From: a candidate division WOR-3 bacterium
Lineage (GTDB): Bacteria > SDB-A
Direction: 5' to 3'
NCBI GenBank assembly: GCA_016934535.1
Contig: JAFGSQ010000037.1
Coordinates: 8,654-72,653, forward strand
Length of the DNA: 64,000 nucleotides
The first letter of the stretch is position 1; every line of letters begins with the position of its first letter. A model generated the notes under the pieces. The model was not told where the DNA came from, searched no databases, and saw only the letters and a list, made by a program, of their open reading frames with translations. Positions 9,805-18,567 of the stretch are shown here, piece after piece. The position numbers and the translations under genes were made by a program.

Positions 9805-11349
9805 CTAAACAGGCATATTGCCGTGGTGTTTCCAAAGCGACTGCCTCGACTTTTCCCTAAAAATGCCCAGCATGTTTATCAGTATCTGGCGGGTTTCTTC
9901 GGGTTCAATGACGGCGTCGACGAAACCCTTTGAGGCGGCGACATAGGGATTTGCGAATTTTTCCTGATATTCGGTTATTTTTTCTTTTCTCGTTGCGTCT
10001 GGATCCTGGCTGTTTTCTATTTCTTTCTTGAAGAGTATGTTCGCGGCGCCTTCCGGTCCCATGACTGCGATTTCCGCGGTCGGCCATGCCGCGACGAAGT
10101 CAGCACCGAGGTGTTTACTGCACATCGCAATGTAGCCTCCGCCGTATGCCTTTCTTATAATAACTGTCAGTTTAGGTACAGTGGCTTCGGAATAGGCGTA
10201 AAGAACTTTCGCGCCGTGACGAATGACTCCCGCGTGCTCCTGATCTATGCCCGGAAGATAGCCGGGAATGTCGACAAAAGTCAGAAGGGGAATGTTGAAG
10301 GAATCGCAAAATCTTATAAAACGAGCAGCTTTATCCGCCGCGTTGACATCGAGAACTCCAGCGAGATAATAAGGCTGGTTGGCGACTATTCCGACAGAAT
10401 GTCCCCCGAGTCTGCCGAAACCGACAACTATGTTTTTTGCCCAGTTCTCGTGAACTTCCAGGAACTCGGACTTGTCGGTTATTGAGCTTATAATGTCAAG
10501 CACGTCGTATGTGACTTTCGGATCGGATGGTATCGTTTTTGTTATGTCGAATTGTTTTTTCGGGTTTTCTGCAGGGATGAGAGAAGGCATCTCTTTGTTG
10601 TTGGCAGGGATGTAAGACAAGAGAGCTTTTATGAGGGAAAAAGCTTCCGGCTCGCTGGGAGCAACGAAATGCGCGTTGCCGGTGATCTCGGCGTGGGTCA
10701 TTGCCCCGCCCAAATCCTCCATGGAAATTTCTTCACCTATGACGGCTTTAATAACTTCCGGACCGGTTATGAACATATTGCTTATTTTTTCGACAACTAT
10801 CACAAAATCGGTGAGGGCGGGTGAATATACCGCCCCTCCTGCGCAAGGACCAAGTATGACCGATATCTGAGGCACAACACCCGAGAGTTTTGTGTTTTTA
10901 TAAAAGATGTCGCCGTATCCCGCCAGTGCGCCGACTCCTTCCTGAATTCTTGCTCCGCCTGAGTCGTTTAGGCCTATGAGAGGCATGCCGGAATCTCTTG
11001 CCATGTCCATGACTTTCACTATCTTCGAGGCGTGACCTTCTCCGAGAGATCCGCCTGCGACGGTGAAGTCCTGGGCGAAAAGAGCCACGGGTCGGCGGGA
11101 AATTTTTCCTACGCCGGTTATCACTCCGTCACCGGCAAGCATGACTCCGTCCAGTCCGTATCCTCGAGCTTTGTGTTCGACGAAGAGGTCTGTCTCAAAG
11201 AAACTGCCTTCGTCGATCAGAGCTTCGATCCTTTCTCTGGCTGTCAGTTTGCCCTTGTCTTTCTGCCTTCTGATTGATTTCTCGCCGCCTCCGGATTTCC
11301 ACTTCTGAACTCTGACAATGAAATCGGCAATTACAGATTTAATGTCCAT
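9805..11349 (-). CDS. Acyl-CoA carboxylase carboxyltransferase subunit (PccB/MmdA type)
   Basis: A 514-residue crotonase-fold carboxyltransferase that moves CO2 between biotin and an acyl-CoA, most likely propionyl/methylmalonyl-CoA judging from length and sequence. Recognisable segments: KLTARERIEALIDEGSF near the N-terminus, the acyl-CoA oxyanion region NDSGGARIQEGV (about 105-120), GPCAGGAVYSPAL, and in the C-terminal half DIPGYLPGIDQEH and RKAYGGGYIAM. ATG 11349 has a GAGGT Shine-Dalgarno 5-6 bases upstream. It is followed by the biotin carrier gene. Without the partner subunits the direction (carboxylase or Na+-coupled decarboxylase) cannot be decided; mmdA and pccB are equally possible names. 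Confidence 0.9.
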   Translation of the reverse strand: MDIKSVIADFIVRVQKWKSGGGEKSIRRQKDKGKLTARERIEALIDEGSFFETDLFVEHKARGYGLDGVMLAGDGVITGVGKISRRPVALFAQDFTVAGGSLGEGHASKIVKVMDMARDSGMPLIGLNDSGGARIQEGVGALAGYGDIFYKNTKLSGVVPQISVILGPCAGGAVYSPALTDFVIVVEKISNMFITGPEVIKAVIGEEISMEDLGGAMTHAEITGNAHFVAPSEPEAFSLIKALLSYIPANNKEMPSLIPAENPKKQFDITKTIPSDPKVTYDVLDIISSITDKSEFLEVHENWAKNIVVGFGRLGGHSVGIVANQPYYLAGVLDVNAADKAARFIRFCDSFNIPLLTFVDIPGYLPGIDQEHAGVIRHGAKVLYAYSEATVPKLTVIIRKAYGGGYIAMCSKHLGADFVAAWPTAEIAVMGPEGAANILFKKEIENSQDPDATRKEKITEYQEKFANPYVAASKGFVDAVIEPEETRQILINMLGIFREKSRQSLWKHHGNMPV

Positions 11350-11360
11350 TTTTTACCTCT

Positions 11361-11657
11361 TTAGATGTTGTTGAAACCCATTACGTTCTTTTCGGGTTCA
11401 TCGGTTTTTATGATGCCGAACTTGTCCTCGAAATCTTTCACGCGTTCTTCGAGAAGTTTTATCAGTCTTTTTGCTGTCTGAGGGGGCATTATAATTCTGC
11501 TGTTGATCTTTGCTTTGTTTTTTCCCGGTACAAGCCTCGCAAAATCAACTACAAATTCGGCAGGTGAAGACAAAATTATGACAAAATTGCTGTAAGTTCC
11601 GTCGGAGACCTCGTCGGGGAGTTCTATGGATATCTGCGCCGGAATTTGTTGTTTCAT
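11361..11657 (-). CDS. DUF3467 family protein
   Basis: A 98-residue soluble protein of the DUF3467 family, function unknown. Visible family traits are the central YSNFVIILSSPAEFVVDF segment, a Pro-Gly step, and RIIMPPQTAKRLIKLLEE. The start is set at ATG 11657 because GGAGG lies 5-6 bases upstream; a further in-frame ATG at 11690 lacks such a site. It is the first gene of the minus-strand run ending in tamB, and is divergent from the J-domain protein gene; the 134-base gap holds a tandem palindromic repeat. Confidence 0.8.
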   Translation of the reverse strand: MKQQIPAQISIELPDEVSDGTYSNFVIILSSPAEFVVDFARLVPGKNKAKINSRIIMPPQTAKRLIKLLEERVKDFEDKFGIIKTDEPEKNVMGFNNI

Positions 11658-11720
11658 CAATCCTCCGTTTTTATGAAAATTTGCATACAATCATTGATTA
11701 TACTTTAAATTTTCAAGCCG

Positions 11721-11762
11721 TGGCAAGATAATAACTTGCCATGGCAAGATAATGACTTGACA
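11721..11762. repeat. Tandem 21-base repeat, candidate operator
   Basis: Two head-to-tail copies (11721-11741 and 11742-11762), 19 of 21 bases identical. The first copy is itself a hairpin, TGGCAAG-ATAATAA-CTTGCCA; the second is a degenerate version ending in TTGACA, which forms the -35 box of the promoter for the J-domain gene. It sits between the divergent DUF3467 and J-domain genes. The arrangement suggests a repressor site covering the promoter, but no cognate regulator is visible. It does not match the CIRCE heat-shock operator. Confidence 0.6.
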
Positions 11763-11785
11763 GAAATCTGTTCAATATTTAATAT
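11757..11785 (+). promoter_or_regulatory. Sigma-70-type promoter for the J-domain gene (leaderless geometry)
   Basis: TTGACA (11757-11762), a 17-base spacer, then TAATAT (11780-11785). A start 7 bases after the -10 box would fall on the A of the ATG at 11792. No Shine-Dalgarno lies before that ATG. The -35 box is the end of the second 21-base repeat. Confidence 0.6.
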
Positions 11786-11791
11786 CTCAAG

Positions 11792-12451
11792 ATGGAAGAT
11801 TTCTACGAAATCCTCGGAGTGACGTTTAATGCCACAGACTCTGAAATAAGAGAAAGATACATAGCCCTTGCCAAACAGCATCACCCGGATCACATTGAAG
11901 ATAAAACGGGTCTTTCGTGGAGGAAAGCAAACGACAGATTCGCTGAGATAACAAGAGCATACAAAACCCTGATAGACAGAGACAGAAGGAACGAATATGA
12001 CAGAAAACTTTCCGGAGAGGTCGACAAAAGCCTCGTCGTTCAGGCGAAAAACCTTTTTGCCCAAGCCAGAGCGGCTGTTAAAGCGAAAAATTGGTCCAGG
12101 GCCGAGATACTGATCGATGCCGCCATTAAAGTGCACAAAAAAACGGAGTATCTTGTTTATCTTTCGATGATTAGAGTATCAACGGGCCGGGAAGTAGCGA
12201 AGAACATTGAATCAATCCAGAGATCGCTCAAGGACAGAATTTTCGAAGGATTTTTTCACGCCGTATACGCCTGGGCTCTTTACGGAATGAGAAGATTCGA
12301 CGAGGCCCGTTTTTCCCTCAACGAAGCTTTCAAATGGGATCCCGAATGCATCGAGGCCATTGATCTGAAAGAAGTTCTTGAAGGAGATTTCCCCGAAACG
12401 GCAAAGAAGGGTGTTTTCAAAAAAGTCAGGAATATTTTCAAAAAAGAGTGA
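11792..12451 (+). CDS. J-domain (DnaJ-like) protein with C-terminal TPR-like region
   Basis: 219 residues. The N-terminal J domain (about 1-70) begins DFYEILGVTFNATDSEIRERY and has the HPD motif (QHHPDH, about residues 30-33) that stimulates Hsp70 ATPase. The rest lacks the Gly/Phe and zinc-finger regions of true DnaJ; instead residues 85-200 look like helical TPR-type repeats (WSRAEILIDAAIKVHKKTEYLVYL and FDEARFSLNEAFKWDPE). It is therefore a specialised Hsp70 co-chaperone, not DnaJ itself. First gene of the long plus-strand run; promoter at 11757-11785 with no Shine-Dalgarno. comEC overlaps its 3' end. Confidence 0.85.
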   Translation: MEDFYEILGVTFNATDSEIRERYIALAKQHHPDHIEDKTGLSWRKANDRFAEITRAYKTLIDRDRRNEYDRKLSGEVDKSLVVQAKNLFAQARAAVKAKNWSRAEILIDAAIKVHKKTEYLVYLSMIRVSTGREVAKNIESIQRSLKDRIFEGFFHAVYAWALYGMRRFDEARFSLNEAFKWDPECIEAIDLKEVLEGDFPETAKKGVFKKVRNIFKKE

Positions 12452-14735
12452 TTTTTTAAGAGAGAATATAGCTTTTTGGCTTTTTCTCTGCGCCTGTCTC
12501 GGAACATATTTTGCCGGTTGTCTTTTTCCGCTTAATATTGCGATAGTGTGTTCTGTCTTGTTATTGTCCACTGGTATTTTACTGGCGATAAAAAACAATA
12601 CGGTCCTGTCCAGGTGGTTGTTTATGTCGGCTGCGGTCTTTCTGTATGTAATCTGGGGTTACCTGAAAATACCAGGACCCGGCTCCGAATACATCTACCA
12701 AGAGAGAATGGACTGTGAGATAACCGGCAGTGTCAAGCCGGTGACTAGAAAAAGCAGGCGCATTTCGATAACTCGTCTGAACGGCAGACCAGCCAGGTTC
12801 GACGCCTGTATTTTGACCTATCAGCCTCTCGAAGACGGCCAGAATGTCTGGGCTTTCGGGCATTTTGGCACTTTGCCTTTTTCGACGAATCCGCATCAAT
12901 TTGACTACGGCAGATTTCTTCTCGAAAATTCGATGAGCGTCGTTTTTTATTGCGACAGTTTCATTGTCACCGGAAACAGCCGCTGCCTGTCCGATTTGAC
13001 GAGAAACAAAATAAGGCGTCTAATACTCGAAGAATTTTCCGACGACAGCGCTTTGGCTTCTTTCGCTTTAGCTGTTTCGATAGGTGACAGGCTGTTCATA
13101 GATGAAGAAACCAGGGAAGATTTTCTTAAAAGCGGCATTTCACACATATTGGCCATTAGCGGACTTCACGTCGGTATAATTCTGTTCATAATTCTCATGG
13201 CGGCTTCTGCCGTCGGCGTCCCGAAAAAAGCTTCATACCTCGTCTCCATAATTTTGATTTTTCTCTATCTCTCTCTGACCGGAGGTCACCCGTCTGTATG
13301 GAGGGCGACAGTTGGTTCTTCGGTTTTTTTAGCCTGCCTCATCTTCGAGAGAGAAAGAAATCCGTATCAGATGCTCGGTATTGCGGGCACAGTGATTTTG
13401 ACGAGAAATCCTCTTTCTCTTTGGAACGCGGGATTTCTGATGTCTTTCGGCAGCGTTCTCGGCTTGGTGTCTTTTATGCCTCCTGTTTCCGGTCTGATCA
13501 AACAAAAACAATTCAGCGCTCCTGTTACATATATGTTGCTCGGATTCGCTGTTGTCACAATTGTCAATATATGCCTTTTGCCCGTCATTTCCGTAACTTA
13601 CGGCAGAGTTTTCCTTTTCTCTACTATGGCTAATCTCTTCGTCATTCCGATTTTGTACATTTTCATTCTCTCTCTCGGACTTTTTATTTTTTTTCCTTAT
13701 TTCCCTGTTTTTTCGGGAGCCGTCTGGGCTGCCGGAAAGTCAATATTGCTCATTGCCGACGCTGTTTCAGTGTATTGTCCCAATGTTAGTCTGTCTCCAT
13801 TTCAACCTTACGAAACTGTTTTGTTTGTTTTTTGCCTTATTCTTCTTAAACTCGCCTTCAAGAAAAGAAAACTTCTCGGCTGCTTTTTCGCATTCGCTTC
13901 AGTTTTTCTGGCCGTTTTTTTCGGAAGGAGGATTTTATTTGAAAAAAGTTACATACTTTTTTTCGACGTGGGTCAGGGAAACTCGTGTTTGGTCCATTCA
14001 AATGAAGGTCACAACTTCGTTATAGACGCCGGAAGAAACGAGCATTGCGCTCAAATTATTGTAAATTACATTGATCTTGAACATTCAGGATCTGTCGACG
14101 CAGTCTTCGCAACTCATCAGGATAAAGATCATGTCGGGGGAATGAAAAGCGTCATTTCCCGACTCGAAACCGAAGTCGTGTTTTTCAACGGTGTGCTGAA
14201 AGTAGAAGACTTTCTTTCCGATTACATGGTCTCAGCGGGCGATAGACTGAAAGAGCTATCTTCTGATGACACTTTGATTTTCGGTGAGATTTTCGTCGCC
14301 GTGCACTCTCCTGAAAAAGAAGGTAAAGCAGAATTTTCGGGAGATCAGAACGGATTTTCACTTTTTATGACCGCCGCCTCGGGGAATTGCCTCATTTTAT
14401 TGCCCGGAGACAGAACACTTTTCTGCCGGCCGGAATTTTTATCATATGACAAGGTGGTTCTTCTCGCGTCGCATCACGGTGACGGCAGGGCTAATCCTCT
14501 GGATGTAATCGGTGAGATCTCTCCCGACATGACCGTTATAAGCGTTGGCAGAAACAATCCCTACGGGCATCCTTCAAAAGCGTTGATCGAATATCTTACG
14601 GCGTTGAAATCGACCGGTTTCAGAACCGACAAAGACGGAGCCGTTAAAATATTTCTTCCGGATTTGTCGGTCAAATGCTACAATAACAGAAGTTATCTTT
14701 GGCATTTTAGCCGGGAAGAAGTTCTCGGAAAATGA
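12378..14735 (+). CDS. comEC: ComEC/Rec2-family DNA uptake protein
   Basis: Inner-membrane channel component for transport of single-stranded DNA in natural transformation. About 785 residues: an N-terminal soluble region, a multi-helix competence domain (about 230-500) with the signature HILAISGLHVGII, and a C-terminal metallo-beta-lactamase-like domain (about 535-770) with FFDVGQGNSCLV, the metal motif THQDKDHVGG, and SHHGDGRANP. The start is uncertain: TTG 12378 or GTG 12411 would overlap the J-domain gene by 74 or 41 bases, and neither has a good Shine-Dalgarno. No ComEA or type IV pilus genes occur in the window, so competence cannot be concluded from this gene alone. Confidence 0.9.
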   Translation: MKEISPKRQRRVFSKKSGIFSKKSDFLRENIAFWLFLCACLGTYFAGCLFPLNIAIVCSVLLLSTGILLAIKNNTVLSRWLFMSAAVFLYVIWGYLKIPGPGSEYIYQERMDCEITGSVKPVTRKSRRISITRLNGRPARFDACILTYQPLEDGQNVWAFGHFGTLPFSTNPHQFDYGRFLLENSMSVVFYCDSFIVTGNSRCLSDLTRNKIRRLILEEFSDDSALASFALAVSIGDRLFIDEETREDFLKSGISHILAISGLHVGIILFIILMAASAVGVPKKASYLVSIILIFLYLSLTGGHPSVWRATVGSSVFLACLIFERERNPYQMLGIAGTVILTRNPLSLWNAGFLMSFGSVLGLVSFMPPVSGLIKQKQFSAPVTYMLLGFAVVTIVNICLLPVISVTYGRVFLFSTMANLFVIPILYIFILSLGLFIFFPYFPVFSGAVWAAGKSILLIADAVSVYCPNVSLSPFQPYETVLFVFCLILLKLAFKKRKLLGCFFAFASVFLAVFFGRRILFEKSYILFFDVGQGNSCLVHSNEGHNFVIDAGRNEHCAQIIVNYIDLEHSGSVDAVFATHQDKDHVGGMKSVISRLETEVVFFNGVLKVEDFLSDYMVSAGDRLKELSSDDTLIFGEIFVAVHSPEKEGKAEFSGDQNGFSLFMTAASGNCLILLPGDRTLFCRPEFLSYDKVVLLASHHGDGRANPLDVIGEISPDMTVISVGRNNPYGHPSKALIEYLTALKSTGFRTDKDGAVKIFLPDLSVKCYNNRSYLWHFSREEVLGK

Positions 14736-14760
14736 AGTTATACTGGTGAAGGAGACAATA

Positions 14761-16080
14761 ATGAAAAAAATTCTTTTACTCGGGGCGGGACTTGTAGCAA
14801 AACCTTTGATTGATTATTTTTTGTCTTTTGAAGACATAAATTTAACTTTGGCCAGCAGAAGCGGCGACAAAGGTCTTTTGGCAGGAAGGCCGCGCGGAAC
14901 CTCGCAGAAATGGAACATAGAAGACATCCCTGGTCTTCAGAAACTGATTGATATGCACGATCTCGTGATAAGCCTTTTGCCGGCGGACTATCATCCTGTC
15001 GTCGCCGAATGCGCTCTGAAATCCTCAAAGCACATGATGACAACTTCATACGTCAGTCCTAAAATGCGTTCTTTCGACGAAGAAGCCAAAAGCAAGAATC
15101 TTCTCTTTTTGAACGAATGCGGAGTTGACCCCGGAATGGATCACATGTCGGCGATGAAGATAATAGATACGGAAAAAGCAGCCGGAGGGAAAATCAAAAC
15201 TTTTATTTCTTTTTGCGGAGGACTCCCTTCGCCGAGTTTTTGCGACAATCCTCTCAATTACAAGTTTTCGTGGAGCCCGAGAGGCGTCCTCGTCGCCGCG
15301 ACCAGCCCTGCCAGATATTTGAAGAACGGAAAAACGGTCGAGATTGACGGGTCCGAACTTTTTCACTGCTGTGAATGCGTCGAGGTCGGTGACATAGGAA
15401 TATTCGACGGATACCCCAACAGGGATTCTACTGTATACAAGGAAATATACAGCTTGAACGATATTGAAACCCTTCTTAGAGGGACCCTCAGATATCCTGA
15501 GCACTGTGAGCTTTTCAGCAGAATGGTAAAACTGGGTCTTTTCTCAAAAGAGAAAATGGATTTTTCAAACAATCCGACGTATTCGGGAATGACGTCGAGA
15601 CTGATCCCAGATTTTACGGGCGGAGACATCAGGAAATCTTTGGCCAAATTCATAGAAACCGATGAAGACGGCGAAGTGATGAAAAAACTGGAGTGGCTCG
15701 GGTTGTTCGGAGACGAAGAACTTCCATATAAAAATGCCGCTCCGATAGATCTGATGACCGATCTCATGAAAAAAAAGATGGAGTTCAAGCCCGGCGAAGT
15801 TGACATGATAGTCATGAAGCACAGGTTCGAAATCCTGTGCAAGGACAGCAGATTGAAGGAAATAATATCTTATTTCGTCTATTACGGCACTCCGGACGGC
15901 GATTCGGCCATGTCGAAGTCGGTCAGTTTGCCCGTCGCCATAGCGGCCAAGCTGTTTTTGGACGGAAAAATAAAACTCACTGGCGTCAGAATACCAGTCG
16001 TTCCTGAACTATACCTCCCGATACTCGAAGAGCTCGAGAAACTCGGAATGGTTTTCAAGGAAGAAGAAAGATTCCTTTAA
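14761..16080 (+). CDS. Saccharopine dehydrogenase family protein (LYS9-like)
   Basis: 439 residues. An N-terminal Rossmann domain begins KKILLLGAGLVAKPLIDYF (GxGxxxxP/xxxx dinucleotide loop), followed by the LYS9-type C-terminal domain with FLNECGVDPGMDHMSA and FCGGLPSP. The family makes or splits saccharopine-type imino bonds in lysine or polyamine (carboxynorspermidine-like) metabolism; LYS9-type size and motifs favour saccharopine dehydrogenase (glutamate-forming), but the substrate cannot be settled from sequence and no other lysine pathway gene is near. Start ATG 14761 has AAGGAG 6 bases upstream; an earlier in-frame GTG (14746) would include that site. Confidence 0.85.
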   Translation: MKKILLLGAGLVAKPLIDYFLSFEDINLTLASRSGDKGLLAGRPRGTSQKWNIEDIPGLQKLIDMHDLVISLLPADYHPVVAECALKSSKHMMTTSYVSPKMRSFDEEAKSKNLLFLNECGVDPGMDHMSAMKIIDTEKAAGGKIKTFISFCGGLPSPSFCDNPLNYKFSWSPRGVLVAATSPARYLKNGKTVEIDGSELFHCCECVEVGDIGIFDGYPNRDSTVYKEIYSLNDIETLLRGTLRYPEHCELFSRMVKLGLFSKEKMDFSNNPTYSGMTSRLIPDFTGGDIRKSLAKFIETDEDGEVMKKLEWLGLFGDEELPYKNAAPIDLMTDLMKKKMEFKPGEVDMIVMKHRFEILCKDSRLKEIISYFVYYGTPDGDSAMSKSVSLPVAIAAKLFLDGKIKLTGVRIPVVPELYLPILEELEKLGMVFKEEERFL

Positions 16081-16132
16081 GGCTTGAACCGGGGATTTTC
16101 TTTGTGTTATTTTTGGACTTGAACGGCTGATT

Positions 16133-17311
16133 TTGCCGGAGACTTATTCAATAAAGGTATTCGGCTGTAAGGTAAACCAGTACAACGCCGAAATAATTGA
16201 AAGCTCTCTCTCATCGGCCGGTTATGTCAAAAAGAAAAATTTTCCCGATTTTACAGTTGTTTTTTCCTGCAGTGTCACCGAAGAAGCGCGCAGGGAATGT
16301 ATTTCCCAGATAAAAAAATCAAAAAAAGAATCGGGCAGGATTTACGTCAGCGGCTGTTTTAAAGGCGAAGCCCAACGAGGTGAAGAGATTCTGAATGAAA
16401 TCGGCGTCGAAAAAGCGGATTACCCTCTTGTCAGGAAGAGATCGAGGCCTGTTGTCTCAGTTCAGGAGGGCTGCGTTTCCTTTTGTTCTTTTTGCGTCGT
16501 CAATCCGATGAGAGGGAGATCAGTTACGAGAAATCAGGCGAGTGTAATACAGGAGATCTCGATGCTCGAAAGTTCGGGTTATCCTGAAGTTGTGATTGCC
16601 GGCATAAGTCTCGGCAAAACGGAAGGCGGATTCGGCAAGTTCCTTAAAAAACTTGTTTCGTCCACAGAATCAATAAGCTTCAGAATAGGCTCGCTCAATC
16701 CCCGCGATATCATAGACGACGCCGAATTCAATGAGATGTTGAACGAAAAACGCGTGTTGCCTCACCTTCATCTTTCCATGCAGAGCGGATCACCGGCAGT
16801 TTTGAAGGACATGATGAGAAAATACGAACCGCAAGAGGTTATAAAATTTGTTTGTCATTTCAGGGACAAAAGAGAAAATCCGGGTGTAGGGGTGGACATC
16901 ATTGCCGGATTTCCGACAGAATCCCCTGAAAGCCACGCCGAAACAATGGATTTTCTTCAAAAACTGTCTCCCTCCTATGCTCATGTCTTTCCTTTTTCGG
17001 CGAGGAAAGGCACTCTTGCCAACCTTTGTCCCGACACTGTCGGATCGGAGGAGAGGACGAAAAGGGCTTTGGAAATCAGGAATATGGCTAAGAATCTCAG
17101 CAGAAAATTTCTCGAAAGCCTTGTCGGGACAACAAGACTTGCCGTCGTCGAAAGGAATAACGGCGGTTTATATACGGCGAGAACAGACAATTACGCCGTC
17201 GTCGAAATAATCTCCGATAAATATATGAAAAACTCTTCAAAAGTGAGAATTGTGATAGAATCCTTCGATCAGATAAAAAGAAAACTGAAAGGAAAGCCGT
17301 GTTCGGAGTGA
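16133..17311 (+). CDS. mtaB: tRNA t6A37 methylthiotransferase (MtaB-like)
   Basis: Radical-SAM methylthiotransferase of the MiaB family, predicted to convert t6A to ms2t6A at tRNA position 37. The N-terminal UPF0004 domain has three Cys for the second iron-sulfur cluster (VFGCKVNQYNAE, FSCSVTEEA, VSGCFKGEA). The radical-SAM motif is CVSFCSFC (CxxxCxxC), and the domain includes PHLHLSMQSGS. The GCKVNQYNAE start is typical of MtaB against GCQMN of MiaB. At 392 residues it is slightly short, and the C-terminal TRAM-like part is small. The TTG start at 16133 lacks a Shine-Dalgarno; an in-frame CTG/ATT lies just upstream, so the exact N-terminus is uncertain. Confidence 0.88.
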   Translation: MPETYSIKVFGCKVNQYNAEIIESSLSSAGYVKKKNFPDFTVVFSCSVTEEARRECISQIKKSKKESGRIYVSGCFKGEAQRGEEILNEIGVEKADYPLVRKRSRPVVSVQEGCVSFCSFCVVNPMRGRSVTRNQASVIQEISMLESSGYPEVVIAGISLGKTEGGFGKFLKKLVSSTESISFRIGSLNPRDIIDDAEFNEMLNEKRVLPHLHLSMQSGSPAVLKDMMRKYEPQEVIKFVCHFRDKRENPGVGVDIIAGFPTESPESHAETMDFLQKLSPSYAHVFPFSARKGTLANLCPDTVGSEERTKRALEIRNMAKNLSRKFLESLVGTTRLAVVERNNGGLYTARTDNYAVVEIISDKYMKNSSKVRIVIESFDQIKRKLKGKPCSE

Positions 17312-17329
17312 TGGAATCAAGATTCTTTC

Positions 17330-17338
17330 TGATATAAT
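17330..17338 (+). promoter_or_regulatory. Extended -10 promoter before miaB (near-leaderless geometry)
   Basis: TGATATAAT is a perfect extended -10 (TGnTATAAT), with TATAAT at 17333-17338 and only 8 bases to the miaB ATG at 17347. No good -35 is present, as is common for extended -10 promoters. No Shine-Dalgarno precedes the ATG. It lies in the 35-base gap after mtaB. Confidence 0.55.
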
Positions 17339-17346
17339 CTTCGTCT

Positions 17347-18567
17347 ATGAAATACTATATAAAGACATACGGCTGTCAGATGAATTTCTCTGAGTCGAGA
17401 TACATGGCAGAAGAGCTCGGTTCGAGAGGGCTGTTGTGGACCGACAACCTGAGCGAAGCGGACCTTATAATAGTCAACGCCTGCTCTGTTAGAAAGCACG
17501 CCGAAGACAGGGCGGTCGGATGGATAAGCTCGGTTTCGGGGAAAAAGGCAAAAATCCTCGCCGTGGGCTGTCTCGCCTCACACGTTCCGGAAAGGCTCAA
17601 AAGCGCCGGAGCCGACGAAGTCTCTGCAAAAATAGATTTTGAAAAAATTGACCGGATTGAAAGAGGGGAAGGTATTTTTTCAAATGATCTTAAATTCGAC
17701 CGGATCGAATACGAAATTCCTGTTGTCGTCGGTTGTGACAGATTTTGCACTTATTGTATAGTTCCTTATCTTCGAGGAAAAGTCGTGTCGAAAAATCCTG
17801 AAGAAATTTTTAGCGACGTCGAAAAATGTGTGTCAAAAGGAGGCGAGGTATTCAGTCTCCTCGGTCAGAATGTCAACAGATATGATTACAAAGGTTACAG
17901 GTTTTCTTCTCTTTTAAACGACGTGTCATATATTGCAGGTGTGAAGAAAGTGACTTTTATGACGTCTCATCCCGCCGACCTTTCAAAAAAAACAGTGGAG
18001 ACTGTCGCCGGAAACGGAAAGATACTCAAGCATTTTCATCTGCCCTTCCAGACCGGTTCTGATAAACTTCTCAAACAGATGAAGAGAGGTTACGACGTAA
18101 AAAAATATACTGATGACATAAGTATGATAAAGGATATTTATCCTGAAATGCGCCTGACAACTGACGTAATGGTCGGTTTACCCGGAGAATCGAAATGTGA
18201 TTTTGAAGATACGCTCGATCTTGTAAGAAAAATAAGATTCGACGAAGCATACATGTACGCTTTTTCTCCGAGAAAAGGAACTCTCGACAACTTGATGCCC
18301 TGTCAAGCAGAGGAAGATGTCGGGAAAAAACGGCTGGCCGAACTTATAGTTTTGCAAAACGGCATATCTCTGGAAAAAAAGAAAGAGAGACTGAACACCA
18401 TGCAAAGAGCTATGATTACGTCAATATCGCGTTTCGGCGGATATTCTCTGGGAATACTTGCTGATTTTTCACCCGTTTTAATAGACGCCGAATTTGAAAG
18501 GGGCAGGGAGTTGGACGTAATGTTGAGCGGATTGAAAGGAGCGACGCTTTTTGGACGGCCTGTTTGA
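17347..18567 (+). CDS. miaB: tRNA-2-methylthio-N6-dimethylallyladenosine synthase
   Basis: Radical-SAM enzyme adding the 2-methylthio group to i6A37 of tRNA. 406 residues: N-terminal cluster-binding domain with YGCQMNFSESR, NACSVRKHAEDR and VGCLASHVPE; radical-SAM motif CDRFCTYCIVPYLRG; and HFHLPFQTGSDKLLKQMKRGY, all diagnostic for MiaB. It follows mtaB directly, so both position-37 methylthiotransferases are side by side. The mutS start codon overlaps its 3' end by 17 bases. It probably has its own extended -10 promoter in the short gap upstream. Confidence 0.95.
   Translation: MKYYIKTYGCQMNFSESRYMAEELGSRGLLWTDNLSEADLIIVNACSVRKHAEDRAVGWISSVSGKKAKILAVGCLASHVPERLKSAGADEVSAKIDFEKIDRIERGEGIFSNDLKFDRIEYEIPVVVGCDRFCTYCIVPYLRGKVVSKNPEEIFSDVEKCVSKGGEVFSLLGQNVNRYDYKGYRFSSLLNDVSYIAGVKKVTFMTSHPADLSKKTVETVAGNGKILKHFHLPFQTGSDKLLKQMKRGYDVKKYTDDISMIKDIYPEMRLTTDVMVGLPGESKCDFEDTLDLVRKIRFDEAYMYAFSPRKGTLDNLMPCQAEEDVGKKRLAELIVLQNGISLEKKKERLNTMQRAMITSISRFGGYSLGILADFSPVLIDAEFERGRELDVMLSGLKGATLFGRPV

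Noticed and set aside
11705-12136. Open frame opposite the J-domain gene (143 residues)
   Set aside because: It is antisense to a clear J-domain with HPD and has no ribosome site or recognisable family.
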